Source: Panicum virgatum
Lineage: Eukaryota; Streptophyta; Magnoliopsida; Poales; Poaceae
NCBI RefSeq assembly: GCF_016808335.1
Contig: NC_053137.1
Span: 49,095,781 to 49,159,780, forward strand
Direction: 5' to 3'
DNA length: 64,000 bases
The first letter of the stretch is position 1. The number at the start of each line of letters is the position of its first letter. Of this stretch, positions 1 to 10,865 are shown piece after piece. Below the pieces are notes generated by a model, which saw nothing but the letters and a program-made list of their open reading frames with translations, was not told the DNA's origin and did not search any database. Made by a program: the position numbers and the translations under genes.

Positions 1-248
1 AACTAGACACACAAGTTTCTTAATAATATTTTCTTCAATTATTTTCCTTTTTCTAACCTATCAACAAAGAGACCACGGATTCATGCGCTACGCGCCAATC
101 CGCCTAGTTGGCAGGTAATTGAGGATGCGGTAGGGCCGAACCCCTGCTCAATTCACAATCACAAGAGTTGCCCTGGCCCCTGGATGGCTGGATGGCCGAG
201 GTCGGGACCTTATGCTCGACTGTAACGTTAGGTTTTATAGTCTTCTTA

Positions 249-559
249 GAGCAACTCCAATAAATTAATCTTCCCATTTCTCCTTTCTCACCATATAGGG
301 AAATCTCCTTTCTCAATTTCAACATATATGAAAGAAGTGTTCCAACAGATTGGTTTTCCCTCCTTTCTATATGGAAAGGGAGATGCAATGTCTCCCCTTT
401 CTATTGGAGATTGGAAAGAAATTATTGGGGATTGAGAAAAAATAAAGGGGAAGGGAGATGGAAAATCAATCTGCTGGAGTAGGTTTTTTCAATATCAATC
501 CCCTATATTGAGAAAAAGTGGAAATGAGAAAGATGAAGATCAATCTGATGGAGTTGCTC
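249..559. mobile_element. Tourist-like MITE (PIF/Harbinger type)
   Basis: The ends are inverted repeats (GAGCAACTCC at 249, GGAGTTGCTC ending at 559) flanked by a TTA direct repeat at 246-248 and 560-562. The 311-bp interior is AT-rich and without a transposase. Short length, TTA target duplication and matching termini are the hallmarks of non-autonomous PIF/Harbinger MITEs. A second element with related ends (GAGCATCTCC) lies at 12791-13217. Confidence 0.8.
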
Positions 560-1086
560 TTAGGCTCCTCTTGGGTGGAGTGGTAGCCGGGAAATTGGTA
601 GTCAAAGCCGGAAAATCACCTGTTCCTAAATTCTTTTCTAGGAGAGGAAAGCAGAGCTGCTGCTTGAGAACAAGCCCACCATCACTACTTCACTCACGAA
701 AAAGTCACTAATTTAATCGTCATTCGCCAAGTGTTTGTATCTTTGGGATAGAATAAGACTATATGTCCGTGTACAACAAAATGCTTGTGGTTGTGGCAGA
801 TGTGACAACTTACTCTTATGTAGGTGTCCATACACGTAAATGTGTGCAGTTGTATGGGCAGGCATGCGCATTAGAGCTCCATGCTTGTATTTTATTATCT
901 CGGTAAAAAATGGAGAAACCAGGGACTGTAGTGGCATGCATGTGCATTAGAGCTCCGTGCTCTCCGATTATGATTTCATTCAGCAGCTGGACCAGAAAGT
1001 ACATTAGTGGCCCAATGCAAAACAAAGTTAGAGAGGGGTCCAGCTATTCATAAGGGCAGTGTGTGCCAACGTATATGAGCTAAACT
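560..1086. other. Gene-free stretch with a short tandem duplication
   Basis: No supported gene. Two similar ~24-bp segments containing ATTAGAGCTCC occur near 864 and 939, about 75 bp apart, and the sequence after each (ending ATGATTTCATT and TTTTATTATCTC) is weakly similar, suggesting an old tandem duplication. The short minus-strand reading frames over this region resemble each other only because of that duplication. Confidence 0.4.
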
Positions 1087-1100
1087 GTTTTCCGCGGGCT

Positions 1101-4100
1101 TTTTTTTTTTGAGAAACCAAGTTGTATTTCATTTATTTATATAACAAGCTACATTCCATTACTTACAAAGACGTCCCTAAGTAAAACTAAAATTACATAC
1201 AAATCCTTGTAAGCTCCAACTGGTCATCTTCATCAACAACGATCGGAGCCACCACTCGTCGGGCCACCTCTGCTGACAGATGAACACGCCGAGCTTGCAG
1301 CTTGAAGCCGGTCCCCATCTCGACGAAGAAGCTTTAAAGTTTTATGATGCCGCAACGTGTAGCAGCACCGTCTAAATTAAACCGGCTTAAGTGCACTAAC
1401 CATCATCTTAATAATTAATCAAGTTACTGTGCACTTAAAATGGTGTAATCTGACAGTCGGTCGGGTAAATCCCGATTAAACTACTGTACTCCAGGATCAC
1501 AATTGCACTAGTAGACCCGTACGAAGACGAGCACATGTGATAAAAGCATACAATAAAACCAAATTAATTTACAACACTGGGTTTTACAGATAAGTTCGAT
1601 ATATCAAATACAGTATTTTTAAATGTACAACGGAAGTTTTAAACGGGTTTCCAAATACAATACGGTAGATACAAACGACGATAAAAGGTGAGCTCCACAT
1701 CCTGCCCACCGATGTGATGCCGACCTGCCCGACCTTCACGGAGAAGACGGACCCACTCGACAGTCCACCCAGGAGGAAGTGGTTGTCCAAACCAGGACGC
1801 ACAGACCTCCTCAAAGTCAGCGAAGACACAACATGCTCAAAGTGGTTACAACAACAACCCTGAGTATACTAATACTCAGCAAGTCTTACCCGACTAGTGG
1901 TATATACTTAGCCGACTTTTAGACATGCAAAGTTTTTTTGGCTCTGGAGTTATTTTGCTGAAAAGCTACTAATAGTGGATCCTTACTTTCAGTATTTTAG
2001 CTCAAGTTTATTATGCAAAAACTGACTAGGTTTTCCTGAACATCTAGAGCACGCATGGTTGATCACATTATCTTTTCAGAGTAGCACAGTCATACCTCAT
2101 ATTCTTAAGTTTCCATTTGCAATTCAATCCTTTACTACGATGTGACAGAGAGATCAAAGTTCTCATATCCGCGAGTCACGTCGAATCGATTTGATTTAAC
2201 CTTGCAAGGTGGACCTAACCAACACGACACATGTAAACCCCGTCGGGCCACACGCATCAACTGTTTCTATCGTTACCATAACATCTGAATCGCGCCTGCT
2301 AAAACCCAGGTGTTGGGCCCCTCACTGTGAACTCTCTGAGAACCCGAAGGCGACATCCATCCAACACCCGCCATCTCCCACGCCCAGCGTAGCAGGTAGG
2401 GATTCAAAGTATCGTTATAAAGCGGTACACAGCTTATCGGTTTCGACTACCTCCTACTTCTGGCATGTGGTTAGTACTGTTCAATCCTCGATCAGTAGTG
2501 CCAACAACGGTACGGTCCTCAATCGACACAGGCGGAGGCTCACTTTCCTTACATTCCATATACATAACCAAATTCCTCTCCGCCCTGTCTCCATTTTTCC
2601 TTTCTTTTCTCAAGCCATAAAGCCATGAGTAACAAGAACCCATAACTCGCGAGTGACAGGAATCACTCGACTTCTACCGAATCCTGATTAAGCATTGCAG
2701 TACTAACGACCTGTACACTAGTAGAGTGACTGAGGAAATCTAGGGATCATGCATCTAAGGTTTCAATCAACTCCTAGAAACTTAAATGCACAATAAATAT
2801 ATAATAAATATTGAATACTAAAATTAAGATTTATGCTCCGGGGCTTGCCTTGCAGGTCAGCAGGGTTAGTGATTTCTCCGAGAGCTTGATTAACGGCCTC
2901 TTCGGTCTGCTGCTCTCCTGCTGGTGGCTCCTGGACCGTCTCGGCAATCAGCTCGTAGGCGACTTCGGTTCCAGTGTCTATGCGAATAAAATATGCCATG
3001 CATGAAACTCATGAAATGATGCACTACAATGCAGTACTCATAAATAGAAGCGTAGGCAAGACCAGTAAACAGGACTCTCAAAACTATGGCTCAAAGGAAT
3101 GGTGTAGTGCTGAGATGGTATTTTGGCTCCAAATTCTCTTTAGCCTAAAGTGTCTCCAACAAGAAAGACTGGGGTGCATTTGAGCAAAACAAGCTCAATT
3201 CCAACAAGAAAAAAGTAGTTCCAGGCTTTAATTGCTCTTAAACAGGAACCAGCAAAACCATCTAGCAAAAGTAATGAAACTCTCCATTTCATGGTTCTAT
3301 CAGATAGAGCATGAAATTACAAAGCTAATGCAACTGGTTTTGCCTTTTTATCATTTTTCTAGGATTCTCTACGAATTTTGGAAGATTTCAACCATTTATT
3401 CAATAAAAGAAAAAACCCTAAACCCTAAACTGGCTGACAGCTGGGCCCCACATGGCAGTGGAAGGCCCAGTCCAGCCCTCCTCTGTTTTGCGCCCGCACG
3501 CGCCATGGCCATGACCGGCGGCGCGGCTAGGCTAAGCCGCGGCCAGGGCGGGCGGTGGGGCGCAAGAGCAGGGCGGCGGCGCTTGGCGTTCCGGCCGGCG
3601 CGGCGCAGGGCAGCGGAGGAGTGGGGCGCGGCCGCGACCAGGGTGGCCGGGCGGCGGTGGGGCGCACGGCAGCGCTGCAGGGCCCCGTGCAGGGGCGTTC
3701 TGCGACGCGCAAGCGGCGGAGCCCGAGCGGCCACGACGGCGCGACGGCACCCCGACGCCGGCGGTGGGGGATTCAAGCGGGGAAGAGGTCTGGGAGGAGG
3801 AGGAAAGCGTGAGGGGGTGGTGGATCTTCAGGGCGAGGATAGGGAGGTCGGGGCGCGAGGAATCGGGGCGGGACGGCGAGGTTCGGCCGGAGGGACGTCG
3901 ACGGCGAGCTCTGCTCGGCTTGGCTCCGCACGAGCGCGAGGAAGGAGAAGGGGATGAGGAGGAACAGATGATGGGCGTAGCGAGCGGATAAGGACGCGTT
4001 CGCGCGGCGTGCGAGGATCGCCGACGGCCGACGCGTGGAGTCGCCAGCGGTCGGTCGTGGTATGGGCGCCGAGCACAGTGGAGCACAGGGAAGCACAGTG

Positions 4101-4920
4101 TTTGATTTTGACCATTTTTGACTCGCGTTTGACCATCCGAATCTCAAAATTTGATATAGGAACTTGAAATTTGGCCAAAATAAAAGTTGTAGAGGAAGAG
4201 AAGATCTACAACTTTTGTTTTGGGCAACAGTTGATTTGGAGCTCAGATTAGCGAGAAAAACGCGGTTGAACACGGCTAACTCAATGTTTACCACGCAAAC
4301 TCGATTAACGCTAATGACGGTGATTAGCCTCAATTAGCAATTAAGCACGATATTAGCGTCAAGATTAACATCGGGGTGTGACACAACGATTGGCACATCG
4401 AAAGCTTCGATCTGCCCTTGGAACGATTGAACGCACATGCAGTATTTGACGGCCATTGACCGTCGCATCCCCGAAAACTCCAGGATCAGCCGCCTCAAGG
4501 GACGCATGCGACCCCGAGTCGTCGGCTGATAAAGCAACCCAAAAGGGAAAAAGACCGCGGCAGCGAGAAAGCAAACACTAACCCGATTTCTCGGACAAGT
4601 GGACAACATACCTCCAACCTGTGGTGCAGAAGAAGCCGCCAGCATCATCGCCGTCGCCTTCATCCACATCACCATGGAGGGAAACTGGACTTCGCATCGG
4701 CAACACCGAAACGAAGGACACTAACTCTAACCTAGCAAGCCCTAAGGTAATAGGATAGGTAAAATATATCGGCCACCGACCCCGCAATCCCTCCCCATCT
4801 CTGATGCCGGAACGGCTGCCGGAGGCGAGGAGGCGCCGGCGGAATTGACACCGAGAAGCCAATCGCCTCCGCTCCGCCTCGATATGCTGTAGCTAGAGGA
4901 TAAGAACGGAAGGATCGAGT
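1101..4920 (-). mobile_element. Old poly(A) retroposon of unknown family, split by a solo LTR
   Basis: A T10 run at 1101-1110 would be the poly(A) tail of a minus-strand retroposed sequence. The 14-bp segments just outside the proposed ends, 1087-1100 and 4921-4934, match at 12 of 14 positions (GTTTTC, two differences, CGGGCT), as expected of an aged target duplication. Without the LTR inserted at 1358-4383 the element is about 790 bp. The part at 4578-4862 contains a 94-codon minus-strand reading frame that I do not recognise. It could be a truncated LINE, a processed transcript copy or a large SINE. Confidence 0.4.
1358..4383 (-). mobile_element. Solo LTR, long-LTR Ty3/Gypsy family (probably Tekay/Del-like), copy 1
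   Basis: On the plus strand the segment begins TGTAGCAGCACC and ends GGGGTGTGACA, and is bounded by a perfect 5-bp duplication CAACG at 1353-1357 and 4384-4388. On the minus strand it therefore starts TGTCACACCCC, the usual start of long-LTR Gypsy elements of grasses. There is no internal domain, primer site or second LTR, so it is a 3,026-bp solo LTR left by LTR-LTR recombination. Copy 2 (27111-31052) shares the termini and internal blocks such as the 'ctgagtatactaatactcag' segment at 1860. The GC-rich block at 3430-4080 is open on both strands but shows no recognisable protein. The Tekay assignment is inference from LTR length and terminus. Confidence 0.8.
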
Positions 4921-4934
4921 GTTTTCTTCGGGCT

Positions 4935-6389
4935 AGCCGGCTAATTACTGTAATTAGTGACTTTTAGCCTTTCAGCCCATCGAGCCCAATTGGGCCTCTC
5001 TACGACGATCTGATCGTCCATCGAGCCCAATTGGGCATCTCTGATCGTTCGTAGTCCTCCACGACACCGTTCGATCTGCTACTCAGCTGCTGCATCTTCC
5101 TCCTCCCTAGCACTAGCTCGCCCGCGCCGCCGCTTCTTCTCGCCGTCCTCACCGGCGCCGCCCGCTTCTGCTGGTTAGGGTTTTGGGGCTGGGGGGTTCG
5201 GGTTCTCCGGTGTCTGCCGGCTTAGAGGCGGCGAGAGCCGTCGACTGCGGGCGGAGGAAGAGGAAGAGGAATGGAGGGCGCGGGCGCGCGGAAGAGGAAG
5301 GGAGGGCGCGGGCGCGCGGCGGGGCAGCCGCGGCGCCGGTGAGGCGCTAGCGGATGCGATGGAGGCGGCATGACGGGGGCGGGGGCAGGATTCATAGGAA
5401 TGGACATGCTGAGCGGTTGAGCTGGCCACACACTGGCCGGCGGTCCGGCGGTTGAGCTGGTGAGTCATCGAGCCATGGTGTCCTGAGGTTTTGGTCGAGG
5501 GGACAGCCGAGGAAGAGTGGCGTCGCTTCACGCCTTCATGTGTATGATCCGGGAGCCAATTGCAGAGCCGCTTCCATGATTGTTTCAAGGTGATGCTATT
5601 TCTTTTATTCTCTTATAACTATCAGGCCGTGGATACATATTATTATTTTTTGGCTTAGTCTAATCATTAGTAATTTAGTATAATTGTTTTGACTGAGTTG
5701 AATGTCAAAGCAGTTGACTTATATATATGCATCATTGTGGTGCTCTTGATTTTTTTTTATGTATAGAAGTGTATACGTTGGATAAGGAGCCATGACTTGG
5801 TGGAACTCGCTCACAGATGGAGGCGTCTTGCCTTCCTCTATATTATTGGTGAAAGATAAACTTTGGGCTATAAAACCGTGAAAAAATATTTACTCCCATA
5901 CTCCCATATATTCTTGAGGGATAACATCTGAATATAAGGTCCTATTGAGAAATATAAATAGTTGCCAGGCAAGTAGTAATTATTTAGTAAAGCTTCCTTA
6001 CTCCCTCAAGATGTCCAAATTCTATGGAACTAAATTAGGTGAACTGGTGGTATACTGAATGTTCTGATCGTAAGCATATCTGGCCATTGTTACTCTGAAT
6101 CACATAGACAGATCAAGTTTTGCTTAGTGGATTTAAAACTTGACTTGATCTCATCATGGATGTTGCTCTACTATCCTTCTTTTTATTTTTAATAATGGAT
6201 GTCAATATCTCTACACTGGAGATAGCAAGAAATAAATTTAATAGCCATGGCAAAAATCACCTCGATGGGCCATGAAGAAATAATTCTTCTACAAAGTCTA
6301 ATTCCTACAAACAAACTAAGAAAACATCTACAATTTTACATCACCTTTATATTAAGATAATGCAACAAAACAACGGCACACACAGTTGG
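4935..6389. other. Unassigned stretch with 5'-UTR-like sequence
   Basis: From about 4960 to 5590 the sequence is GC- and pyrimidine-rich and contains a duplicated phrase, ATCGAGCCCAATTGGGC, near 4979 and 5018. It resembles a plant promoter and 5' untranslated exon, possibly with a splice donor at 5588 (TTCAAG then GTGATG). From 5600 to 6360 it is AT-rich. I found no coding region that continues from it, so this may be the remnant of a lost gene. Part of 5685-5725 resembles 11558-11600 inside an intron of the methyltransferase gene, suggesting a shared repeat. Confidence 0.25.
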
Positions 6390-9066
6390 CTAACGCCCTG
6401 ATTCGAAGCCCATAGCAACTTTCTTTTCAATGCTAAAAGCTTCGGGAGTAACAGCCGAGCTGACCATAGACATAGAGGTCTCTCCAAGCAAGCTGTCCAA
6501 CTCTTCAGAATTTTGATGTGCCCATGGATGCTGCATGACCTTCCTCAACCTCCCAAGATTATCTGCAACCTCCTTCATTGATGGCCTATTCACACCACTC
6601 ATGTCCAAGCATTGCCTCGCCAACTCTGCAAACTCCTCGAGATATTCCATATTCTCGTTGTTCTTGATTTGATCATCAAGGATATCTTCAAGCTTGTTTT
6701 CCTTCATCACGGATAGAAACCTCATCGATAGACTCTTCTCGTGCTCAGGCCCTTCAAGGTTGAATGCCTTCTTTTGCGTGAGCAACTCTAGGAGAACAAC
6801 TCCAAAGCTATACACGTCGCTTTTATCTGTTAATTGGCATGTTTGCATGTACTCCGGGTCAAGGTACCCACAAGTTCCTTGGACTAGCGTGACAAATTGC
6901 GATTTGTCGCTTGATGCTAGGATGGACGCACCAAAGTCGGAGACCTTTGCTGCATAGTCACCATCCAGGAGGATGTTTGTAGATTTGATGTCACCATGGA
7001 GGATTGGTGGAGATGCGCATGAATGAAGGTAAGCTAATGCCTCTGCAGACTCACAAGCAATCCTCAAGCGAGTGCCCAAGGAGATGTGTTGGCCATGATT
7101 ACCATGGATTAGATCGAACAACGTACCATTTGGGATGAACTCATACACTAGCATGGGCACTTCAACTTCGAGGCAACAGCCGAGGATCTTGACAATGCTC
7201 TTGTGGTTGATTTGGGATAGGATTAGCATCTCCTTGCCGAATTTTTTCTTGTGTTGCTCATCAATTGTCATGCATCTTTTCACAGCTACTTCGACCTCGG
7301 TCTTCAAAACTCCCTTGTAGACTTTGCCATGGCCTCCATGGCCAATGACCCAATGCTCATCAAACCTGTGTGTGGCTTGCTGTAGTTCTTCTTCTGAGAA
7401 GATTCTGAAGGCAACGCCCTTGTTGTGATTTCATCTCCTCGAACAGTATCAGACCACCATGCTGCCGAAAATACTTTTGTTTGATGTGATGCAGCTTACG
7501 CCTCTCTCGGATTAAGTATGCACAAGTGACGACTATGAGAAGAACGACTAGTCCAACACTTCCACCTGCATGCATGATTAGACAAACTGATTACTTCGAC
7601 TTGACCCCTACCAATCATTAAAGTACTCCAAATGCTACCAGAAATGAACCCCCAAAATTAAAGGTTCCTCGACCGCAACCTACCAACAACCGGCGCCACC
7701 CAAATTGACTTGTGAGCTTTCATGCAATGGCCATTGATCTTATCTTGTCCTGGCGGGCATGAACAAGTGAAATGCCCCTGTGTATTTTTGCATATTCCAG
7801 CGCAAGGATAAGTAACATTGTCTTGGCACTCATTGATATCTGAAAAAAGGTGCAGCACTGATTTTGGTTAAAATCGTTCTATTTCTTTTCAGCGAGCAGG
7901 AGATACACAAGGGAAGCAAGAGGAGGAAACTAAGGGCATATGAAGAGAGGAACCTGTGCAACCGTCAGGGACGTATGGATTGCCTTTGTATCCCGGGGAG
8001 CACTTGCAGTGGTAACCCACGTAGTTGTTGTCGATGCAGTCGCTATTGTTGCTAACACACGCATAGGCAGTCTTGTTAGTTCTGGCTTCCTCGCATGTTT
8101 TCTGTGCTAGCCCCCATTCTAGCACAGTGGGTATCAGCGAGCTGTCCATGTCGTAGAACACCGTTGAGGTGAGATAGGTGGTGCTGAAGTTGAAGGCTGC
8201 GGTTTCCATCACCGCTATGTAATTGCAAGGGGTTCTCCTACATATTTGGCTGGTGTTGTACTGCTCATTGAAATAGCTGTCGTATTTCCGCACACCTTTC
8301 GGTAGAGCTGCCTGGCAGCACCCATCTGTACCAGTGCATGATGAGCCGTTCTTAAGCCGTTCTTGAGTGCATGTTGACGAGCACCCGATTATGTACTGCA
8401 TGGTTTGAGCACGAATCAGTTAGCTGCTAAGTTTGGAGAAGTAATAATAGGTTTGAGCACGAATCAGTTAGCTGCTAAGTTTGGAGAAGTAATAATAGAC
8501 TTCGCTTATATATGATTACTTCCTCTCGTTTGTGTGCTCTTTTTTCTATATAAGAAAAGTTGCTGAATTTGGGCATGTATATTGAGAGAACTGAAGAACG
8601 ACGAGGTAAAGACTACTTACGGAGTCACTCCACACGTAGGCTCGACTATTGCATCCCATGACAATGACTTTGTTATCATCTGCCGACATAACGCATTGGT
8701 TGCCAAGCGACAGCTGCGCGTTGTTGTAGAGCATCCCGTTGGTGGTTTGGTCGTAGCACTGCCGAGAGATCCAAGTCTTGACCCAGGCCTTGCCGTCGGG
8801 TACGGAGATCTTGATCACCTCCAAGCCGCCATGAAACAGCTTGGTGGCGCGGCCCACGGTGGTGCAGTTGAGCACGAATCCGCCGTGGATCGGGCACTGC
8901 GGGTCCAAGCCATGTACGGGTACGGGACGTCGATCTCGCCGCACCTCGTAGAGCAGCCTGGTCCCCTCGCTGCCGGTGCCGGGACGTCGGCCGCGGTGGA
9001 CACGGCGGCGAGCATCCACACGGCCAGAAGCCCGAGAAGAAGAAGCCATGAGAACTTCATCTCCAT
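6390..9066 (-). pseudogene. Wall-associated receptor kinase (WAK-type), broken by two small indels
   Basis: A four-exon WAK-type receptor-like kinase: roughly 9066-8620 (signal peptide, then the Cys-rich galacturonan-binding region with CGEIDVPYPY), 8395-7954 (WAK-associated Cys-rich region and an EGF-like repeat), 7839-7684 (calcium-type EGF, starting DINEC) and 7565-6390 (transmembrane helix and Ser/Thr kinase). All three introns have GT-AG borders in compatible phases. The kinase shows the glycine loop GHGGHGKVYKG, VAVK, the non-RD catalytic loop HGDIKSTN, SDFG and GTCGYLDPEY. WAKs link pectin sensing in the wall to intracellular signalling. Two lesions break the frame: two surplus bases at 8912-8913, just after VPYPY, and one surplus base in the CCC run at 7417-7419, between the membrane helix and the glycine loop. 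Apart from these the reading is continuous to a normal stop, so the damage is recent or due to assembly error. A kinase-only product from a downstream ATG (7307) is conceivable but would lack the glycine loop. Confidence 0.85.
8403..8498. repeat. Perfect 48-bp tandem duplication in WAK intron 1
   Basis: The 48-bp unit at 8403-8450 is repeated without change at 8451-8498. It lies directly upstream (in transcript sense) of the exon 2 acceptor at 8396-8397. The identity of the copies indicates a very recent duplication. Confidence 0.9.
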
Positions 9067-9215
9067 GGAAGATCAGAGCGATGGTGTACGCCCCTTTAAT
9101 TTGGGTGCCTGCGTGGATTATCTGATAGTTATTGGCAGGAGACTATAAAGGCAGAGCGGACTTGGGATTAACAACTAGTTTTTTTCTTTTTGAGATTAAA
9201 AACTAGTTGTGAACG

Positions 9216-10015
9216 CAGTGGCGGAGCCACCACTAGGCCGATCCAGGGCGGCCGCCCTAGGTCCCTCCAGGTGAGATTCAGAGTATATTTGTTAACAGTA
9301 AAGGTAGCAGAGAATGAGAAGGATGGATCTGAAAAACATAGGAAGAACATAAAAGAAGAGGGAATTGGTTTCGCATAACATGTTACTTGAGAAAAGAGTA
9401 AGAGTTCATACAAGTTGTTTGATATCTTTCCTCCTCGCACGCACTCAGTATTTAACTAGCGGCTCTCTTGTGTTTATATGGATTGGGCCGGATATGTGCG
9501 GGCAGGCACATCTAGCGAACCCATTCGCGCCAAGATAAACACTAGGCTTCCTGGTGCGGCGACCCATAATAGTAGATGTTTTCTCCGGTTCGTGGGTGCT
9601 GACGATATCCCCCGTTCTCAACTCCGGCAGAGGCTCATGACGGTGCGGCGGCGCCCTCCGAACGCGAGGTCGAGTGGGCTGCGGCCTCTTAAGTGGTTCA
9701 ACCTAGCGCCCCAACCCAGCACTGCATCTTCTTGCCACCATATGCCGCTGCCAATTTCAGCAGTTCACCATCTACCCCCCTACAGTCCCGCTCAGGCGCT
9801 CACATTGGCGCGTCGCTGCCGTTGCGCGACGCCACTCCGCGCCTGTCTGTCCTGCAGCCTCATCTCGGCACCCGTCGGTGGCGACAGCGGATCCCGTGCG
9901 CCGCTGACGTGGGCGCCTGCTACCGGGCAGCAAGTCTCGTCGTCTCGCTCTGGCCGTGCAAATTTTTTATCGTAGATGTCCGCCCTAGGTCATTTTCTGG
10001 GCTGGCTTCCCACTG
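9216..10015. mobile_element. Possible non-autonomous DNA transposon (hAT-like ends)
   Basis: The segment starts CAGTGGCGGAGCC and ends GGCTTCCCACTG, an imperfect inverted repeat. A direct repeat GAACG flanks it at 9211-9215 and 10016-10020. CAGTGGCGGAGCC-type ends are common on non-autonomous elements in grasses. The sequence CCGCCCTAGGTC recurs close to both ends (near 9252 and 9979). The interior is GC-rich with no transposase; a 165-codon plus-strand frame at 9478-9975 has no recognisable domain. The 5-bp flanking repeat is not the 8 bp expected for hAT, so the superfamily is uncertain. Confidence 0.4.
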
Positions 10016-10865
10016 GAACGCATAGCATAGGCTAACGAATGGACGACCTGTTCTTTTTTCGCAATTCGCAACTGCCTTCCTGGTATAACAATATCACAAT
10101 TCACAAAGTGGTCTATTCGCAAAAAAAAAAAAACAATTCACAAAGTGATCAATTGACCACGTGTTGACGTGTGGTCGACGTCGTTTCGTTCCGTGCATTC
10201 ATCCTTCCATTGTCCATTGACCCGTTCTCAAAGAGGCTTCTAAGCTCTTTCTCATAGAACGACACATTTTTCTGAACATGAAAAAAGTAGCCGCCTGATG
10301 TTTCTTGTAAGCACCGTTGTACAATATTGCCTATTCTACACCCCCATTGGCAAGTTGTACAATTTTTTTTTTGGCATGACAGGTCATTTTTTTCAAAAGG
10401 ATAAAAGGAGATTGTTTAGTTTTTGTTTTTTTATGGGACTGATTAGTTTTTGTTTGAGCATCTGGAGACTGTTTTTTTTTTTTGAGCATCAGGGTAAGGC
10501 ATACGCTGTCATGGGACATGGGCTGAGCCGGAAAGTTTATCAGCCCAAGAAAAATAAAATTGATGTAAGCGAGAGAGATCCGGCCCATCTTTTTAATAGG
10601 CTACACATTTTTCATTGGACGGACTCTGCCGCGCGCTTCACTCCAGCCCAGCCCAACTGGCGATACTCCTCCCTCTCCGAGACGACTCCTCCCACTGCTT
10701 TTCCCCTTCCCGCATTCCCACCCCCGAGCCGCATCGCTCGCCGCGCCGCCGCTCCTCAACCCCAGACGCAAACCCTGCTAATCTCCCTCGCGCCAGCAAC
10801 GCCGCCTCCTCCCGCGCCGCCACGAGGGGCAGCAGCAGCGCGCACGCGTGCGACAGGGAGCTGGG

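Noticed and set aside
3413..3428. Two CCCTAAA units resembling plant telomere repeat
   Set aside because: Only two units inside a solo LTR; far too few for an interstitial telomere tract.
3396..4086. Long open frames on both strands in a GC-rich block
   Set aside because: Low-complexity Ala/Arg/Pro/Gly translations in all frames, inside a solo LTR, without any domain; high GC alone removes stop codons.
5767..5860. Short stretch resembling an F-box-type helix (LVELAHRWRRLAF)
   Set aside because: Too short, without flanking domain, and not joined to any frame; not strong enough to call an F-box pseudogene.
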